This document shows positions 37,272 through 44,942 of a stretch of 64,000 nt of DNA, piece by piece. A model generated the notes under the pieces. It made no database searches, was not told where the DNA came from, and saw only the letters and a program-made list of their open reading frames with translations. Each line of letters begins with the position of its first letter. Within the stretch, counting starts at the first letter, position 1. The DNA comes from Micromonospora gifhornensis (GTDB lineage: Bacteria > Actinomycetota > Actinomycetes > Mycobacteriales > Micromonosporaceae). Position numbers and translations under genes: made by a program. The stretch covers positions 62,001 through 126,000 of the forward strand of contig NZ_BOPA01000014.1 of assembly GCF_016863515.1 (NCBI RefSeq). Direction: 5' to 3'.

Positions 37272-37309
37272 GGCCGGTCCCTGGTAATCCGGCCGGTCCC
37301 TGGTAATCC
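37272..37309. repeat. perfect 19-bp tandem duplication
   Basis: GGCCGGTCCCTGGTAATCC occurs twice head to tail between the DUF6968-like gene and the methyltransferase gene, about 40 bases before the latter. It may be part of its promoter or merely a slippage product. Confidence 0.9.
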
Positions 37310-37348
37310 GGTTGGCCCCGATGTCGCCGGTGGCTAGCGTCCCGGTGC

Positions 37349-38095
37349 ATGGACCTGCCGCGACAATTCGTCATCCGCGAGGGTGACCTGCGCATCCTCA
37401 ACCCCTTCGACGCGGACAAGCTGGCCACCCTGGGCCGCGCACTGAAGCTCGCCCCGGGCACGTCGATCCTTGACCTGTGCAGCGGCAAGGGCGAGCTGCT
37501 CTGCACCTGGGCCCGCGATCACGGGGTGACCGGCACCGGTGTGGACATCAGCACCGCCTTCACCGCCGCCGCCCGGCAGCGGGCGACCGAGCTGGGCGTG
37601 TCCGATCAGGTCCAGTTCGTCCATGGCGACGCCGCCTCGTACGTGGCCGACGAACCGGTCGACGTGGCAACGTGTGTCGGGGCCACCTGGATCGGCGACG
37701 GTGTTCCCGGCACTCTGGAGATCCTGGCCCGCCGACTACGGCCCGGTGGGATGGCGCTGGTCGGTGAGCCGTACTGGCGGATCGACCCGCCGGACCAGGC
37801 GACCGTCGAGGGCTGCGACGTCACCAACCGGGACGACTTCCGGGACCTGCCCGGCCTGGTCGGGCTCTTCGGTGAGCAGGGCTGGGACGTGGTCGAGATG
37901 GTGCTGGCCGACCAGGACAGCTGGGACCGCTACGCGGCGGCCCACTGGCTCAACCTGCGCCGCTGGCTGGACGACAACCCGGACGACCCGCTCGCTCCCG
38001 AGCTACGTCAGGAGTTGACCGAGGATCCGTTGCGCCACGTGCGCTACCGCCGCGACCACCTGGGCTGGGGAGTTTTCGCTCTGATCCGCCGCTGA
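37349..38095 (+). CDS. SAM-dependent methyltransferase (class I)
   Basis: The 248-residue protein has a Rossmann methyltransferase core: motif I SILDLCSGKGELLCTWA, motif II-like GTGVDISTAFTAAARQRA, VQFVHGDAASYV and RLRPGGMALVGEPYWR. The acceptor is not evident. ATG 37349 lies 80 bases after the preceding stop. There is no operon partner downstream. Confidence 0.85.
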   Translation: MDLPRQFVIREGDLRILNPFDADKLATLGRALKLAPGTSILDLCSGKGELLCTWARDHGVTGTGVDISTAFTAAARQRATELGVSDQVQFVHGDAASYVADEPVDVATCVGATWIGDGVPGTLEILARRLRPGGMALVGEPYWRIDPPDQATVEGCDVTNRDDFRDLPGLVGLFGEQGWDVVEMVLADQDSWDRYAAAHWLNLRRWLDDNPDDPLAPELRQELTEDPLRHVRYRRDHLGWGVFALIRR

Positions 38096-38182
38096 CCGGT
38101 ACTGCACTGGATCAGGTGATATGGCACCGTGTGTCCGGTGCCGGCACCTGCCGGGTTGGAGCGCTGAGCGGAGGAGTGGCGA

Positions 38183-39205
38183 ATGGCCGAGCAGATGAGT
38201 CGTCGGGCCGCCATCGGGATCGGGGCGGCGACGGCGGCGTTTGTCGCAACGCCAGGCAGAGCCGTGGCGGCACCGGGCCCCGACGCAGGCTCGTCGGTCG
38301 GCACCCGGCCGGCGGCGGAGGTGATCCGGCGTGCGTACCGGAGGCAGAAGGCGCTGGCGGGGGGTTCGTGGCACACGCATGTCGCGATGGTCGGTGCCGC
38401 CGGTGGGCTGAGTGTCGTCGTGGACGACGACGCCGACCGGGTGACGCACGGCTACAGCGTGCAGAAGCTCGCCGTCGCGGTGGCCGTCATGGACAAGATC
38501 GACCGTGGTGAGCTGTCCCTCGGTCAGCGTCTGGACCTGACCGGAGACATCATCCTCGGCGGCAGCGGGATCTACTTTCTGCACACCGTCTGGGGCGACG
38601 AGATCACCGTGGCGAACTTCCTCACCGCGCTGCTGCTCGTCTCCGACAACACCGCCGTACGAATGTGTGGCCGGGTGGTGCCGGCCCTGGAGATCAACCA
38701 GATCCTCGCGGCCAAGGGCTTCACCCACACCCGGGTCGAGCCGGTGGCCAACCCGAACCGGTTCTTCCTCGGCGTGACCACCCCACGCGAGACCCACGAC
38801 CTGCTGTGGCGGCTGGTCAACAAGACCCTGCTGTCCCCCCGGTCCAGCGACTTCCTGCTCGGGATCCTGCGCTGGATCAACGGCTACCACGACGGAATCC
38901 GTCGTGACATGTCCTCGGCCGAGCGCAGCCGGGTGGCCACCAAGTACGGCGCGGACTACGACTCGCAGGGAGCTGCCCGACACGAGGTGGGCGTCATGTT
39001 CGACCCCACCGGCGCACCCACCCTTACCTACGCCTTCTTCGCCGACTCCCTCGGCGACCTGGACAACTACGGCGGCACCCACCCGGCCGTACGCGCCCAT
39101 GCGGTTCTCGGCCGCACCATGTTCGACGCCATCTCCCCGACCACCAACCGCACCGCACCCGCCCGCCACCGCGTCCCCCGCTTCCACCCCAACAACGGCG
39201 GCTGA
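38183..39205 (+). CDS. exported class A beta-lactamase-like serine hydrolase
   Basis: The 340-residue protein has a twin-arginine-like signal (MSRRAAIGIGAATAAF, cleavage near AVAA). The fold is class A beta-lactamase: SVQK as SxxK, SDN in LLVSDNTAV and a VEPVANPNRF segment at the omega-loop position. KYG replaces the usual KTG in TKYGADYD. The active-site Ser and Lys are kept, so it may be a real beta-lactamase or a cell-wall or ester hydrolase. GGAGGAG precedes ATG 38183. Confidence 0.83.
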   Translation: MAEQMSRRAAIGIGAATAAFVATPGRAVAAPGPDAGSSVGTRPAAEVIRRAYRRQKALAGGSWHTHVAMVGAAGGLSVVVDDDADRVTHGYSVQKLAVAVAVMDKIDRGELSLGQRLDLTGDIILGGSGIYFLHTVWGDEITVANFLTALLLVSDNTAVRMCGRVVPALEINQILAAKGFTHTRVEPVANPNRFFLGVTTPRETHDLLWRLVNKTLLSPRSSDFLLGILRWINGYHDGIRRDMSSAERSRVATKYGADYDSQGAARHEVGVMFDPTGAPTLTYAFFADSLGDLDNYGGTHPAVRAHAVLGRTMFDAISPTTNRTAPARHRVPRFHPNNGG

Positions 39206-39272
39206 CCACCCCACCCTCACACCCTCCCACCCTCTCGCTCCCTCCCCCTGGCCTCGACCTCGCCCCCGCTGA

Positions 39273-39354
39273 CCCCGTCGATCTTGCACTTTCTGTCGGG
39301 GCATAACGCCCCAAAAGCCGCGAATCCGCGACCAAAAGTGCAAGATCGACGGGG
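39273..39354. repeat. extragenic palindrome with 20-bp perfect arms and two internal hairpins
   Basis: Arms CCCCGTCGATCTTGCACTTT (39273-39292) and its exact complement (39335-39354) enclose 42 bases. Those bases hold GGGGC-ATAAC-GCCCC and CGCG-AATC-CGCG. The transcript would fold as a closed multi-branch element on either strand. It lies between convergent genes and resembles REP-like elements dispersed in Micromonosporaceae genomes. Confidence 0.85.
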
Positions 39355-39470
39355 CGGGGCGGGGTGGGGCGGGGCGAGGCGGGGTGGGGTGGGGTGGGGT
39401 GGGGCGAGTGGGGGTGGGGGAGGGGGCCGGGTTAGGCGGGGGTGGGGGTGGGGTGGGGGGTTAGGCGGGT
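39351..39470 (+). repeat. G-tract region with strong G-quadruplex potential
   Basis: About twenty runs of four to six G separated by one or two bases cover the end of the palindrome, the intergenic region and the last codons of the minus-strand MarR gene. The marR tail HPTPTPA is encoded by these tracts. Confidence 0.8.
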
Positions 39471-39875
39471 GATGAGGGCGGAGAGGTGGGTGGCGAGGGT
39501 GGGGTCGTCCACTGTGCTGAGGGCGGCCAGGTCGGCCTGGATCAGCATGGAGAGGCGTTCGTGCTCGCGGCGGCCTCGGGCGGTCAGGTAGGCCCGGATG
39601 CGGCGGCGGTCGATCGGGTCGACCCGACGGAAGACCAGGTTGCGGTCGACGAGTTGGTCGACCAGCTTGGTCAGGGTGCCCGGGGGCAGGGACGCCTCGG
39701 CGGCCACTTCGCTCATCGGGTGGCCCAGCCCGTCGGCGAGCAGACCGAGCACCCGCCACGCCTCGATGGTGAGCCCTTCGTCGGTCAGCAGGGCGCCGAC
39801 CCGGCGGGAGAGCAGTCGTTCGGCGCGGGTGAGCAGGGGCAGCAGGTCGGCTGCGGAGCCGGGGAACTCTGACAT
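39432..39875 (-). CDS. MarR-family transcriptional regulator
   Basis: The 147-residue protein has a MarR winged helix: LTIEAWRVLGLLADGLG, MSEVAAEASLPPGTLTKLVDQLVDRNLVFRRVDPIDRRRI and YLTARGRREH. ATG 39875 has GGGAG just upstream. The C-terminal Pro/Thr tail is encoded by the G-rich tract. It is divergent from the AmiC-like sensor gene and close to urtA, whose promoter has a MarR-style palindrome at 41180-41201. Confidence 0.9.
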   Translation of the reverse strand: MSEFPGSAADLLPLLTRAERLLSRRVGALLTDEGLTIEAWRVLGLLADGLGHPMSEVAAEASLPPGTLTKLVDQLVDRNLVFRRVDPIDRRRIRAYLTARGRREHERLSMLIQADLAALSTVDDPTLATHLSALITRLTPHPTPTPA

Positions 39876-39971
39876 GTCACTCCCGCCTTGCGGTTGCCGG
39901 TCATCGTACCGAGACGTCCCGCCCAATGGGGAGAACTGGTCACCGGGATCGGCGACGGCCACGATGTGTTC

Positions 39972-41099
39972 ATGTCCGGTCCGGCATCGGGGAACGGGAG
40001 TCCATCGGCGACGTCGAGTGTCGCCGCCGGGACGTCCTGGCTGACTGTCGACCGGGGCGTGGTCAGCATCGCGTTGGTGGTGCCGATGCGGGGGCCCGCC
40101 GGGATGTTCGGCCCGAGCTGCGAGCTGTGCGCCCAACTCGCGGTGGAGGAGGTCAACAACCGGGGCGGGGTGCTCGGTCGCCAACTGCGGCTGATCCCGG
40201 TCGACGGCGGGGCACCGCCGGCCGAGGTGGCCGCCGAGGTCGAGGCGCTGGTGTCGGTCGGTGCGGTGCAGGGCGTCACCGGTTGGCACATCTCCTCGGT
40301 CCGTCAGGCGGTGGCACCGCGCATCGCGCACCGGGTGCCGTACGTCTACACCGCGCTGTACGAGGGCGGTGAGCGTACCGAAGGGGTCTTCCTGACCAGC
40401 GAGACCCCTGATGCGCAGCTGTTGCCGGCGATGCGGGTGCTCGCCACCGACCTGGGGGTGCGGCGCTGGTTCGTGGTCGGCAACGACTACGTCTGGCCTC
40501 GGCGGACCACGCAGGCCGCCTACCGGTACGCGCAGCGCAACGGTGGCCGCGTGGTCGGGCATCATTTCCTGCCGCTGGAGACCCACGACTACGCCGAGGT
40601 GTTGCGGCGTATCGAGCGTAGCGACGCCGACGCGGTGCTGATGCTGCTGGTCGGCGCGGACGCGGTGCGCTTCAACCGAGCGTTCGCCCGCTCCGGGCTG
40701 GATCAGCGCTGTCTGCGGCTGAGCACGCTGATGGACGAGAACATGCTGCTGGCCAGCGGGGTGGCCGGCACCCGAGGGCTGTTCAGCACAGCCGGTTTCT
40801 TCGCCGGCCTGGTCACTCCGGAGAATCTGGACTTCCACGGTGCGTTCGCCCGCCGCTTCGGGTTGGAGGCACCGCCGTTGGGCAGCCTCGGCGAGTCCTG
40901 TTACGAGGGGGTCATGCTGCTGGCCGCGCTCATCGCCAAGGCCGGCACGCTTGACGTCCGGGCGGTGGAGGCGTCGGCGGACGTGGTGTCGTACGACGGA
41001 CCGCGTGGTGAGTTGCGGCTGCGGCGGCGGCACGTGCGTCAGCGCATCTACCTGGCTGAGGCCGACGGTCTGGATTTCACAGTCGTCGCCGAGCTCTGA
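39972..41099 (+). CDS. AmiC/UrtA-like ligand-binding protein without signal peptide
   Basis: The protein has about 375 residues with a type I periplasmic-binding fold of the AmiC/UrtA group: ALVVPMRGPAGMFGPS, CAQLAVEEVNNRGGVLG, RVPYVYTALYEGG, WFVVGNDYVWPRRTTQAAY and FFAGLVTPENLDFHGAFARRF. No signal peptide or lipobox is present, so it should be cytoplasmic, like AmiC, which senses amides and controls an antiterminator. ATG 39972 has only a weak ribosome site. It sits between the MarR gene and the urea transporter, suggesting it senses urea or short amides. Confidence 0.82.
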   Translation: MSGPASGNGSPSATSSVAAGTSWLTVDRGVVSIALVVPMRGPAGMFGPSCELCAQLAVEEVNNRGGVLGRQLRLIPVDGGAPPAEVAAEVEALVSVGAVQGVTGWHISSVRQAVAPRIAHRVPYVYTALYEGGERTEGVFLTSETPDAQLLPAMRVLATDLGVRRWFVVGNDYVWPRRTTQAAYRYAQRNGGRVVGHHFLPLETHDYAEVLRRIERSDADAVLMLLVGADAVRFNRAFARSGLDQRCLRLSTLMDENMLLASGVAGTRGLFSTAGFFAGLVTPENLDFHGAFARRFGLEAPPLGSLGESCYEGVMLLAALIAKAGTLDVRAVEASADVVSYDGPRGELRLRRRHVRQRIYLAEADGLDFTVVAEL

Positions 41100-41151
41100 C
41101 CCGCGGCAGCGTGATCGGGCCGAATCGATCAGGGCGTGACCCGACCGTGCC

Positions 41152-41182
41152 TTGACACGCCCGGGAAGCGGCCACATAAGAT
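41152..41182 (+). promoter_or_regulatory. predicted promoter of urtABCDE
   Basis: A consensus -35 TTGACA (41152-41157) and a -10 TAAGAT (41177-41182) are separated by 19 bases. Transcription would start near 41189, about 390 bases before the urtA start. Confidence 0.55.
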
Positions 41183-41201
41183 ACTTCCTGCGTGAAGTAT
41201 C
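41180..41201. promoter_or_regulatory. perfect palindrome GATACTTC-N6-GAAGTATC overlapping the promoter
   Basis: Eight-base arms at 41180-41187 and 41194-41201 flank CTGCGT, overlapping the -10 element and predicted start. Bound protein would block transcription. Arm length and spacing fit a MarR-type dimer, and a MarR gene lies 1.3 kb upstream. Confidence 0.6.
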
Positions 41202-41231
41202 CGGTGCCGAGCCGGAAGTCGCCAACCGCTC

Positions 41232-41470
41232 GACGGCAGTCCAATAATTGCCGTCCACTGCGGCCGATAATCGTATGCCGGTCGCCTGTACGCCCTTTTG
41301 GGGCAGCAGGTGCCGGCATTTTCCGTGTCCACGACACCGGCCGTTACGCGGCAGCGGAAACAGTCTATTGAGGATCGGGAAACATCCGCGCAATGAAGCG
41401 GATCGAAGCTTTCCCTGCCCGATATCCGAATCGGTGCCCGGCCGGCGTCCACCCGCCCCGCCGGACGCCG
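41232..41470 (+). ncRNA. structured 5' leader of urtA (riboswitch or cis-RNA candidate)
   Basis: Successive perfect stems are visible. GACGGCA/TGCCGTC spans 41232-41255. A nested hairpin spans 41275-41319 (ATGCCGG/CCGGCAT, CCTG/CAGG and GCCC-TTTT-GGGGC). A three-way arrangement spans 41320-41360, with outer TTTCC/GGAAA and inner GTGTC-CAC-GACAC and GCCG-TTACG-CGGC. CGGCGTCC/GGACGCCG spans 41443-41470. The region has no ORF, is less GC-rich than its surroundings, and matches no riboswitch class I recognise. Confidence 0.45.
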
Positions 41471-41581
41471 CGATGTTCCACCGGACCGCACCGCAAATCG
41501 CAGCTCGACATCCTCGCTCGGGACCGGCGTTCGTTTCCGGGCAACTGACTCCACGCTTCACGTGCGACGCAGGGAGATTTG

Positions 41582-42826
41582 ATGACACTGTTCCGGGGAC
41601 GACGCATCCTGGCGGGTGCCATGACCCTGGTCGCCGCGGCCGCGCTGGCCGCGTGCGGCAGTAAGACCACCGACGAGAAGGTCTCCGCCGGCGTCACCGC
41701 CGACACCTCCGGCGACACCGTCAAGGTGGGCCTGCTCAACTCCCTGTCCGGCACGATGGCCATCAGCGAGGTCACCGTCCGCGACTCGATCATGCTGGCG
41801 ATCGAGGAGATCAACACGGCGGGCGGGGTGCTCGGCAAGAAGATCCAACCCGTCGGTGAGGACGGCGCCTCCGACTGGCCGACCTTCGCCGAAAAGGCCG
41901 AGAAACTGATCCGCGAGGACCGGGTGGCAGCCGTCTTCGGCTGCTGGACCTCGGCCAGCCGAAAGGCAGTCAAGCCGGTCTTCGAGAAGCACAAGGCGCT
42001 GCTGTTCTACCCGGTGCAGTACGAGGGACTGGAGCAGTCGCCGTACATCTTCTACACCGGGGCGACGACCAACCAGCAGATCGTTCCCGGCCTGGACTAC
42101 CTCAAGGCACAGGGCGCCAAGTCGCTCTACCTGGTCGGTTCCGACTACGTCTTCCCGCGCACCGCGAACAAAATCATCAAGGCGTACGCCGAGGCCAACG
42201 GAATGACGGTGCTGGGGGAGGAGTACGCCCCGCTCGGCTCCACCGAGTTCGGCACGATCACCAACAAGGTGAAGTCATCCGGTGCCGACGCGGTCTTCAA
42301 CACCCTCAACGGTGACAGCAACGTCGCCTTCTTCAAGGAGTACAAGTCCGCCGGGCTGACCGCCACCAGCATGCCGGTGGTGTCGGTGTCGATCGCCGAG
42401 GAGGAGGTCAAGAGCATCGGCACCCAGTACCTGGAGGGGCAGCTGACCGCCTGGAACTACTACCAGACCACGCCGGGTGCGGCGAACGAGAAGTTCGTCG
42501 CCGCGTACAAGGCCAAGTACGGGAAGGACAAGCCGACGAGCGACCCGATGGAGGCCGCGTACGTCTCGGTCTACCTGTGGAAGGCGATGGTGGAGAAGGC
42601 CGGCACCTTCGAGGTGGAGCAGGTCCGCAAGGCCTCCGACGGCATCACCTTCGAGGCGCCCGAGGGCCTGGTCACCGTGGACGGCGCGACCCAGCACATC
42701 GCCAAGACCGCCCGCGTCGGCAAGGTCGGCCCGGACGGCCTGATCACCGAGGTGTGGAACTCCGGCAAGCCGATCACCCCGGACCCGTACCTCAAGAGCT
42801 ACCCGTGGGCCGGTGGCCTGAGCTAG
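41582..42826 (+). CDS. urtA: urea ABC transporter substrate-binding lipoprotein
   Basis: The 414-residue protein has a signal peptide and lipobox LAAC (Cys25). UrtA hallmarks are [82 protein letters not shown] and a [17 protein letters not shown]-terminus. It binds urea outside the membrane. ATG 41582 has AGGGAG five bases upstream. It follows a long structured leader and precedes an intercistronic hairpin. Confidence 0.95.
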   Translation: MTLFRGRRILAGAMTLVAAAALAACGSKTTDEKVSAGVTADTSGDTVKVGLLNSLSGTMAISEVTVRDSIMLAIEEINTAGGVLGKKIQPVGEDGASDWPTFAEKAEKLIREDRVAAVFGCWTSASRKAVKPVFEKHKALLFYPVQYEGLEQSPYIFYTGATTNQQIVPGLDYLKAQGAKSLYLVGSDYVFPRTANKIIKAYAEANGMTVLGEEYAPLGSTEFGTITNKVKSSGADAVFNTLNGDSNVAFFKEYKSAGLTATSMPVVSVSIAEEEVKSIGTQYLEGQLTAWNYYQTTPGAANEKFVAAYKAKYGKDKPTSDPMEAAYVSVYLWKAMVEKAGTFEVEQVRKASDGITFEAPEGLVTVDGATQHIAKTARVGKVGPDGLITEVWNSGKPITPDPYLKSYPWAGGLS

Positions 42827-42834
42827 CCGGCAAC

Positions 42835-42870
42835 CGGTTCGGGCGGGACCTGCGGGTTCCGCCCGAACCG
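42835..42870 (+). promoter_or_regulatory. intercistronic hairpin between urtA and urtB
   Basis: CGGTTCGGGCGG (42835-42846) pairs perfectly with 42859-42870 around a 12-base loop. Hairpins here commonly stabilise or partially terminate the binding-protein message so that it exceeds the permease message. Confidence 0.7.
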
Positions 42871-42897
42871 CCCCACCAGCAGTACGGAGTACCCACC

Positions 42898-43785
42898 GTG
42901 ACAGTTCTCATCGGCCAACTCTTCACCGGCGTCAGCATCGGAGCGGTGCTGCTGCTCATCGCGCTCGGCCTGGCTCTCACGTTCGGCCAGATGGGCGTGA
43001 TCAACATGGCGCACGGCGAGTTCATCATGGCCGGCGCGTACACCACCTTCGTCCTGCAACAGGTCATCTCGGCGGCCGGCTGGTCACTGCTGATCGCCCT
43101 GCCGGTGGCCTTCGTGGTGGCCGGCGCGATGGGTGTGCTGCTGGAGTTCCTGCTGATCCGCCGCCTCTACGCCCGCCCACTTGACACCCTGCTGGTCACC
43201 TGGGGGGTGTCGCTGATCCTGCAACAGTTGGCCCGCGACATCTTCGGCAGCCCCAACGTGCAGACCCGCGCCCCCGAGCTGCTCACCGGCAACATCGCGC
43301 TGCCCGGCGGGATCACCGTCGCCAACAACCGGCTGTTCATCCTGGCGCTGGCCGGCGGTGCCGTCGTCGCGCTGACCGTCGCGTTGCGCATCACCCCGTT
43401 GGGCCGCCGGATCCGGGCCGTGGTGCAGAACCGCGACCTGGCCGCCGTCTCCGGCATCGCCACCGCCCGGGTCGACCGGATGACCTTCTTCATCGGCTCC
43501 GGCCTGGCCGGCATCGCCGGTGTCGCCCTCACCCTGCTCGGCCCGATCGGCCCCACCATGGGCACCAACCTGATCATCGACGCCTTCCTGGTGGTCGTGG
43601 TCGGCGGGATCGGTCAGCTCAAGGGCACCGTGATCGTCGCCTTCGCCCTGGGCGTGCTCCAGGCCACCGGCGAGTACCTGACCACCCTCAGCGTCGCCAA
43701 GGTGATGGTCTTCGTCGCCATCGTCGCGTTCCTCCAGTGGCGGCCCCAGGGCATGTTCACCCTGCGAACCCGGAGCCTGGCATGA
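42898..43785 (+). CDS. urtB: urea ABC transporter permease UrtB
   Basis: The 295-residue branched-chain-type permease has GVSIGAVLLLIALGLALTFGQMGVINMAHGEFIM, the WGVSLILQQLARDIFG segment, MGTNLIIDAFLVVVVGGIGQLKG and QWRPQGMFTLR. The start is GTG 42898 with GGAG upstream. The stop overlaps urtC (ATGA). Confidence 0.94.
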   Translation: MTVLIGQLFTGVSIGAVLLLIALGLALTFGQMGVINMAHGEFIMAGAYTTFVLQQVISAAGWSLLIALPVAFVVAGAMGVLLEFLLIRRLYARPLDTLLVTWGVSLILQQLARDIFGSPNVQTRAPELLTGNIALPGGITVANNRLFILALAGGAVVALTVALRITPLGRRIRAVVQNRDLAAVSGIATARVDRMTFFIGSGLAGIAGVALTLLGPIGPTMGTNLIIDAFLVVVVGGIGQLKGTVIVAFALGVLQATGEYLTTLSVAKVMVFVAIVAFLQWRPQGMFTLRTRSLA

Positions 43786-44942
43786 CCACCGTCGCCCGTG
43801 ATTCCCGTACCGTCGTCGACCCCGCGCCGCCACCGGCCAAGCCGGCGGCCGGGCCGTCGCGGCACCGCTTCCGCGCCGTGGCCGGCTTCGCCTTCGGCGC
43901 CGCGCTGTTGTTCGCCGTGGCACCGCTTGTGCTGTCGGACTTCCGGCTCTCCCTGCTGGCCAAGTACCTCTGCGTGGCGATGGTCGCGATCGGTATCGGC
44001 CTGGCCTGGGGGCGCGGCGGCATGCTCGCCCTCGGCCAGGGCGTCTTCTTCGGCCTCGGCGGCTACGCGATGGCCATGCATCTCAAGCTCGCCGACGCGG
44101 GACCGGGCAACATGCCCGACTTCATGCTGCTGTACGGGCAACTCGACGAGTTGCCACTGTGGTGGCGACCCTTCGCCAGCCCCTGGTTCGCGCTGCCCGC
44201 CACGGTGCTGCTGCCGATGGCGGTGGCGTTCGTGCTCGGCTCGCTGGTGTTCCGCCGCCGGGTCCGCGGCGCGTACTTCGCCATCCTGAGTCAGGCCCTC
44301 GCCGCCGCCATGGTGATCCTGCTGATCGGCCAGCAGGGCACCACCGGCGGCACCAACGGCCTCACCGACATCCAGGGCTTCTTCGGCTACGACCTGGACG
44401 ACCCGGTCAACCAGCGGATGGTCTACTTCATCATCGCCGGCACCCTGCTGGCGCTGCTGGCCCTGGCCCGGCACCTGATGCAGTGCCGCTACGGCGAACT
44501 GCTGGTGGCCGTACGCGACGGCGAGGAACGGGTCCGCTTCCTCGGGTACGACCCGGCCACGGTCAAGCTCGTCGCGTACGTGGTGGCCGCCGGCATGGCC
44601 GGGCTGGCCGGTGCGCTGTTCGTGCCCGCGGTCGGCATCATCTCCCCGGCCCTGATCGGGATAGTCCCGTCCATCGAGTTCGTCATCGGGGTGGCCGTCG
44701 GTGGGCGGGCCACCCTGCTCGGGCCGGTGCTCGGGGCGGTGGCGGTGGCCTGGGCGCGTACCGCCCTGTCGGAACGGTTTCCGGGCGGCTGGACGTACCT
44801 GCAGGGGCTGTTGTTCGTGGTGGTGGTGGCGTTCCTGCCCGGCGGCCTGGCCTCGCTTATCGGCCTGGCCCGGCGCGGCGACGGTGAGCGGTGGTTCGGC
44901 CGGCTGCGTCGGACCCGCCGCACGGAAGGGCAGGCGTCATGA
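43782..44942 (+). CDS. urtC: urea ABC transporter permease UrtC
   Basis: The 386-residue second permease has about ten helices: MVAIGIGLAWGRGGMLALGQGVFFGLGGYAM, GTTGGTNGLTDIQGFFGY and FVIGVAVGGRATLLGP. The start overlaps urtB and the stop overlaps urtD. It pairs with UrtB to form the channel. Confidence 0.94.
   Translation: MTTVARDSRTVVDPAPPPAKPAAGPSRHRFRAVAGFAFGAALLFAVAPLVLSDFRLSLLAKYLCVAMVAIGIGLAWGRGGMLALGQGVFFGLGGYAMAMHLKLADAGPGNMPDFMLLYGQLDELPLWWRPFASPWFALPATVLLPMAVAFVLGSLVFRRRVRGAYFAILSQALAAAMVILLIGQQGTTGGTNGLTDIQGFFGYDLDDPVNQRMVYFIIAGTLLALLALARHLMQCRYGELLVAVRDGEERVRFLGYDPATVKLVAYVVAAGMAGLAGALFVPAVGIISPALIGIVPSIEFVIGVAVGGRATLLGPVLGAVAVAWARTALSERFPGGWTYLQGLLFVVVVAFLPGGLASLIGLARRGDGERWFGRLRRTRRTEGQAS

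Noticed and set aside
38123..38142. Hairpin GGCACCG...CGGTGCC after the methyltransferase as a terminator
   Set aside because: Only seven pairs, and it lies in the probable promoter region of the next gene; its role is ambiguous.
41357..41383. Two GAAAC elements 22 bases apart, as in GlnR boxes
   Set aside because: The intervening GTnAC elements are missing at the expected positions and the pair lies downstream of the predicted promoter, inside paired regions of the leader.
41200..41581. Guanidine-I/II/III riboswitch before urtA
   Set aside because: None of the conserved sequence blocks or paired ACGR loops of those classes could be found by eye. A covariance-model search would settle it.
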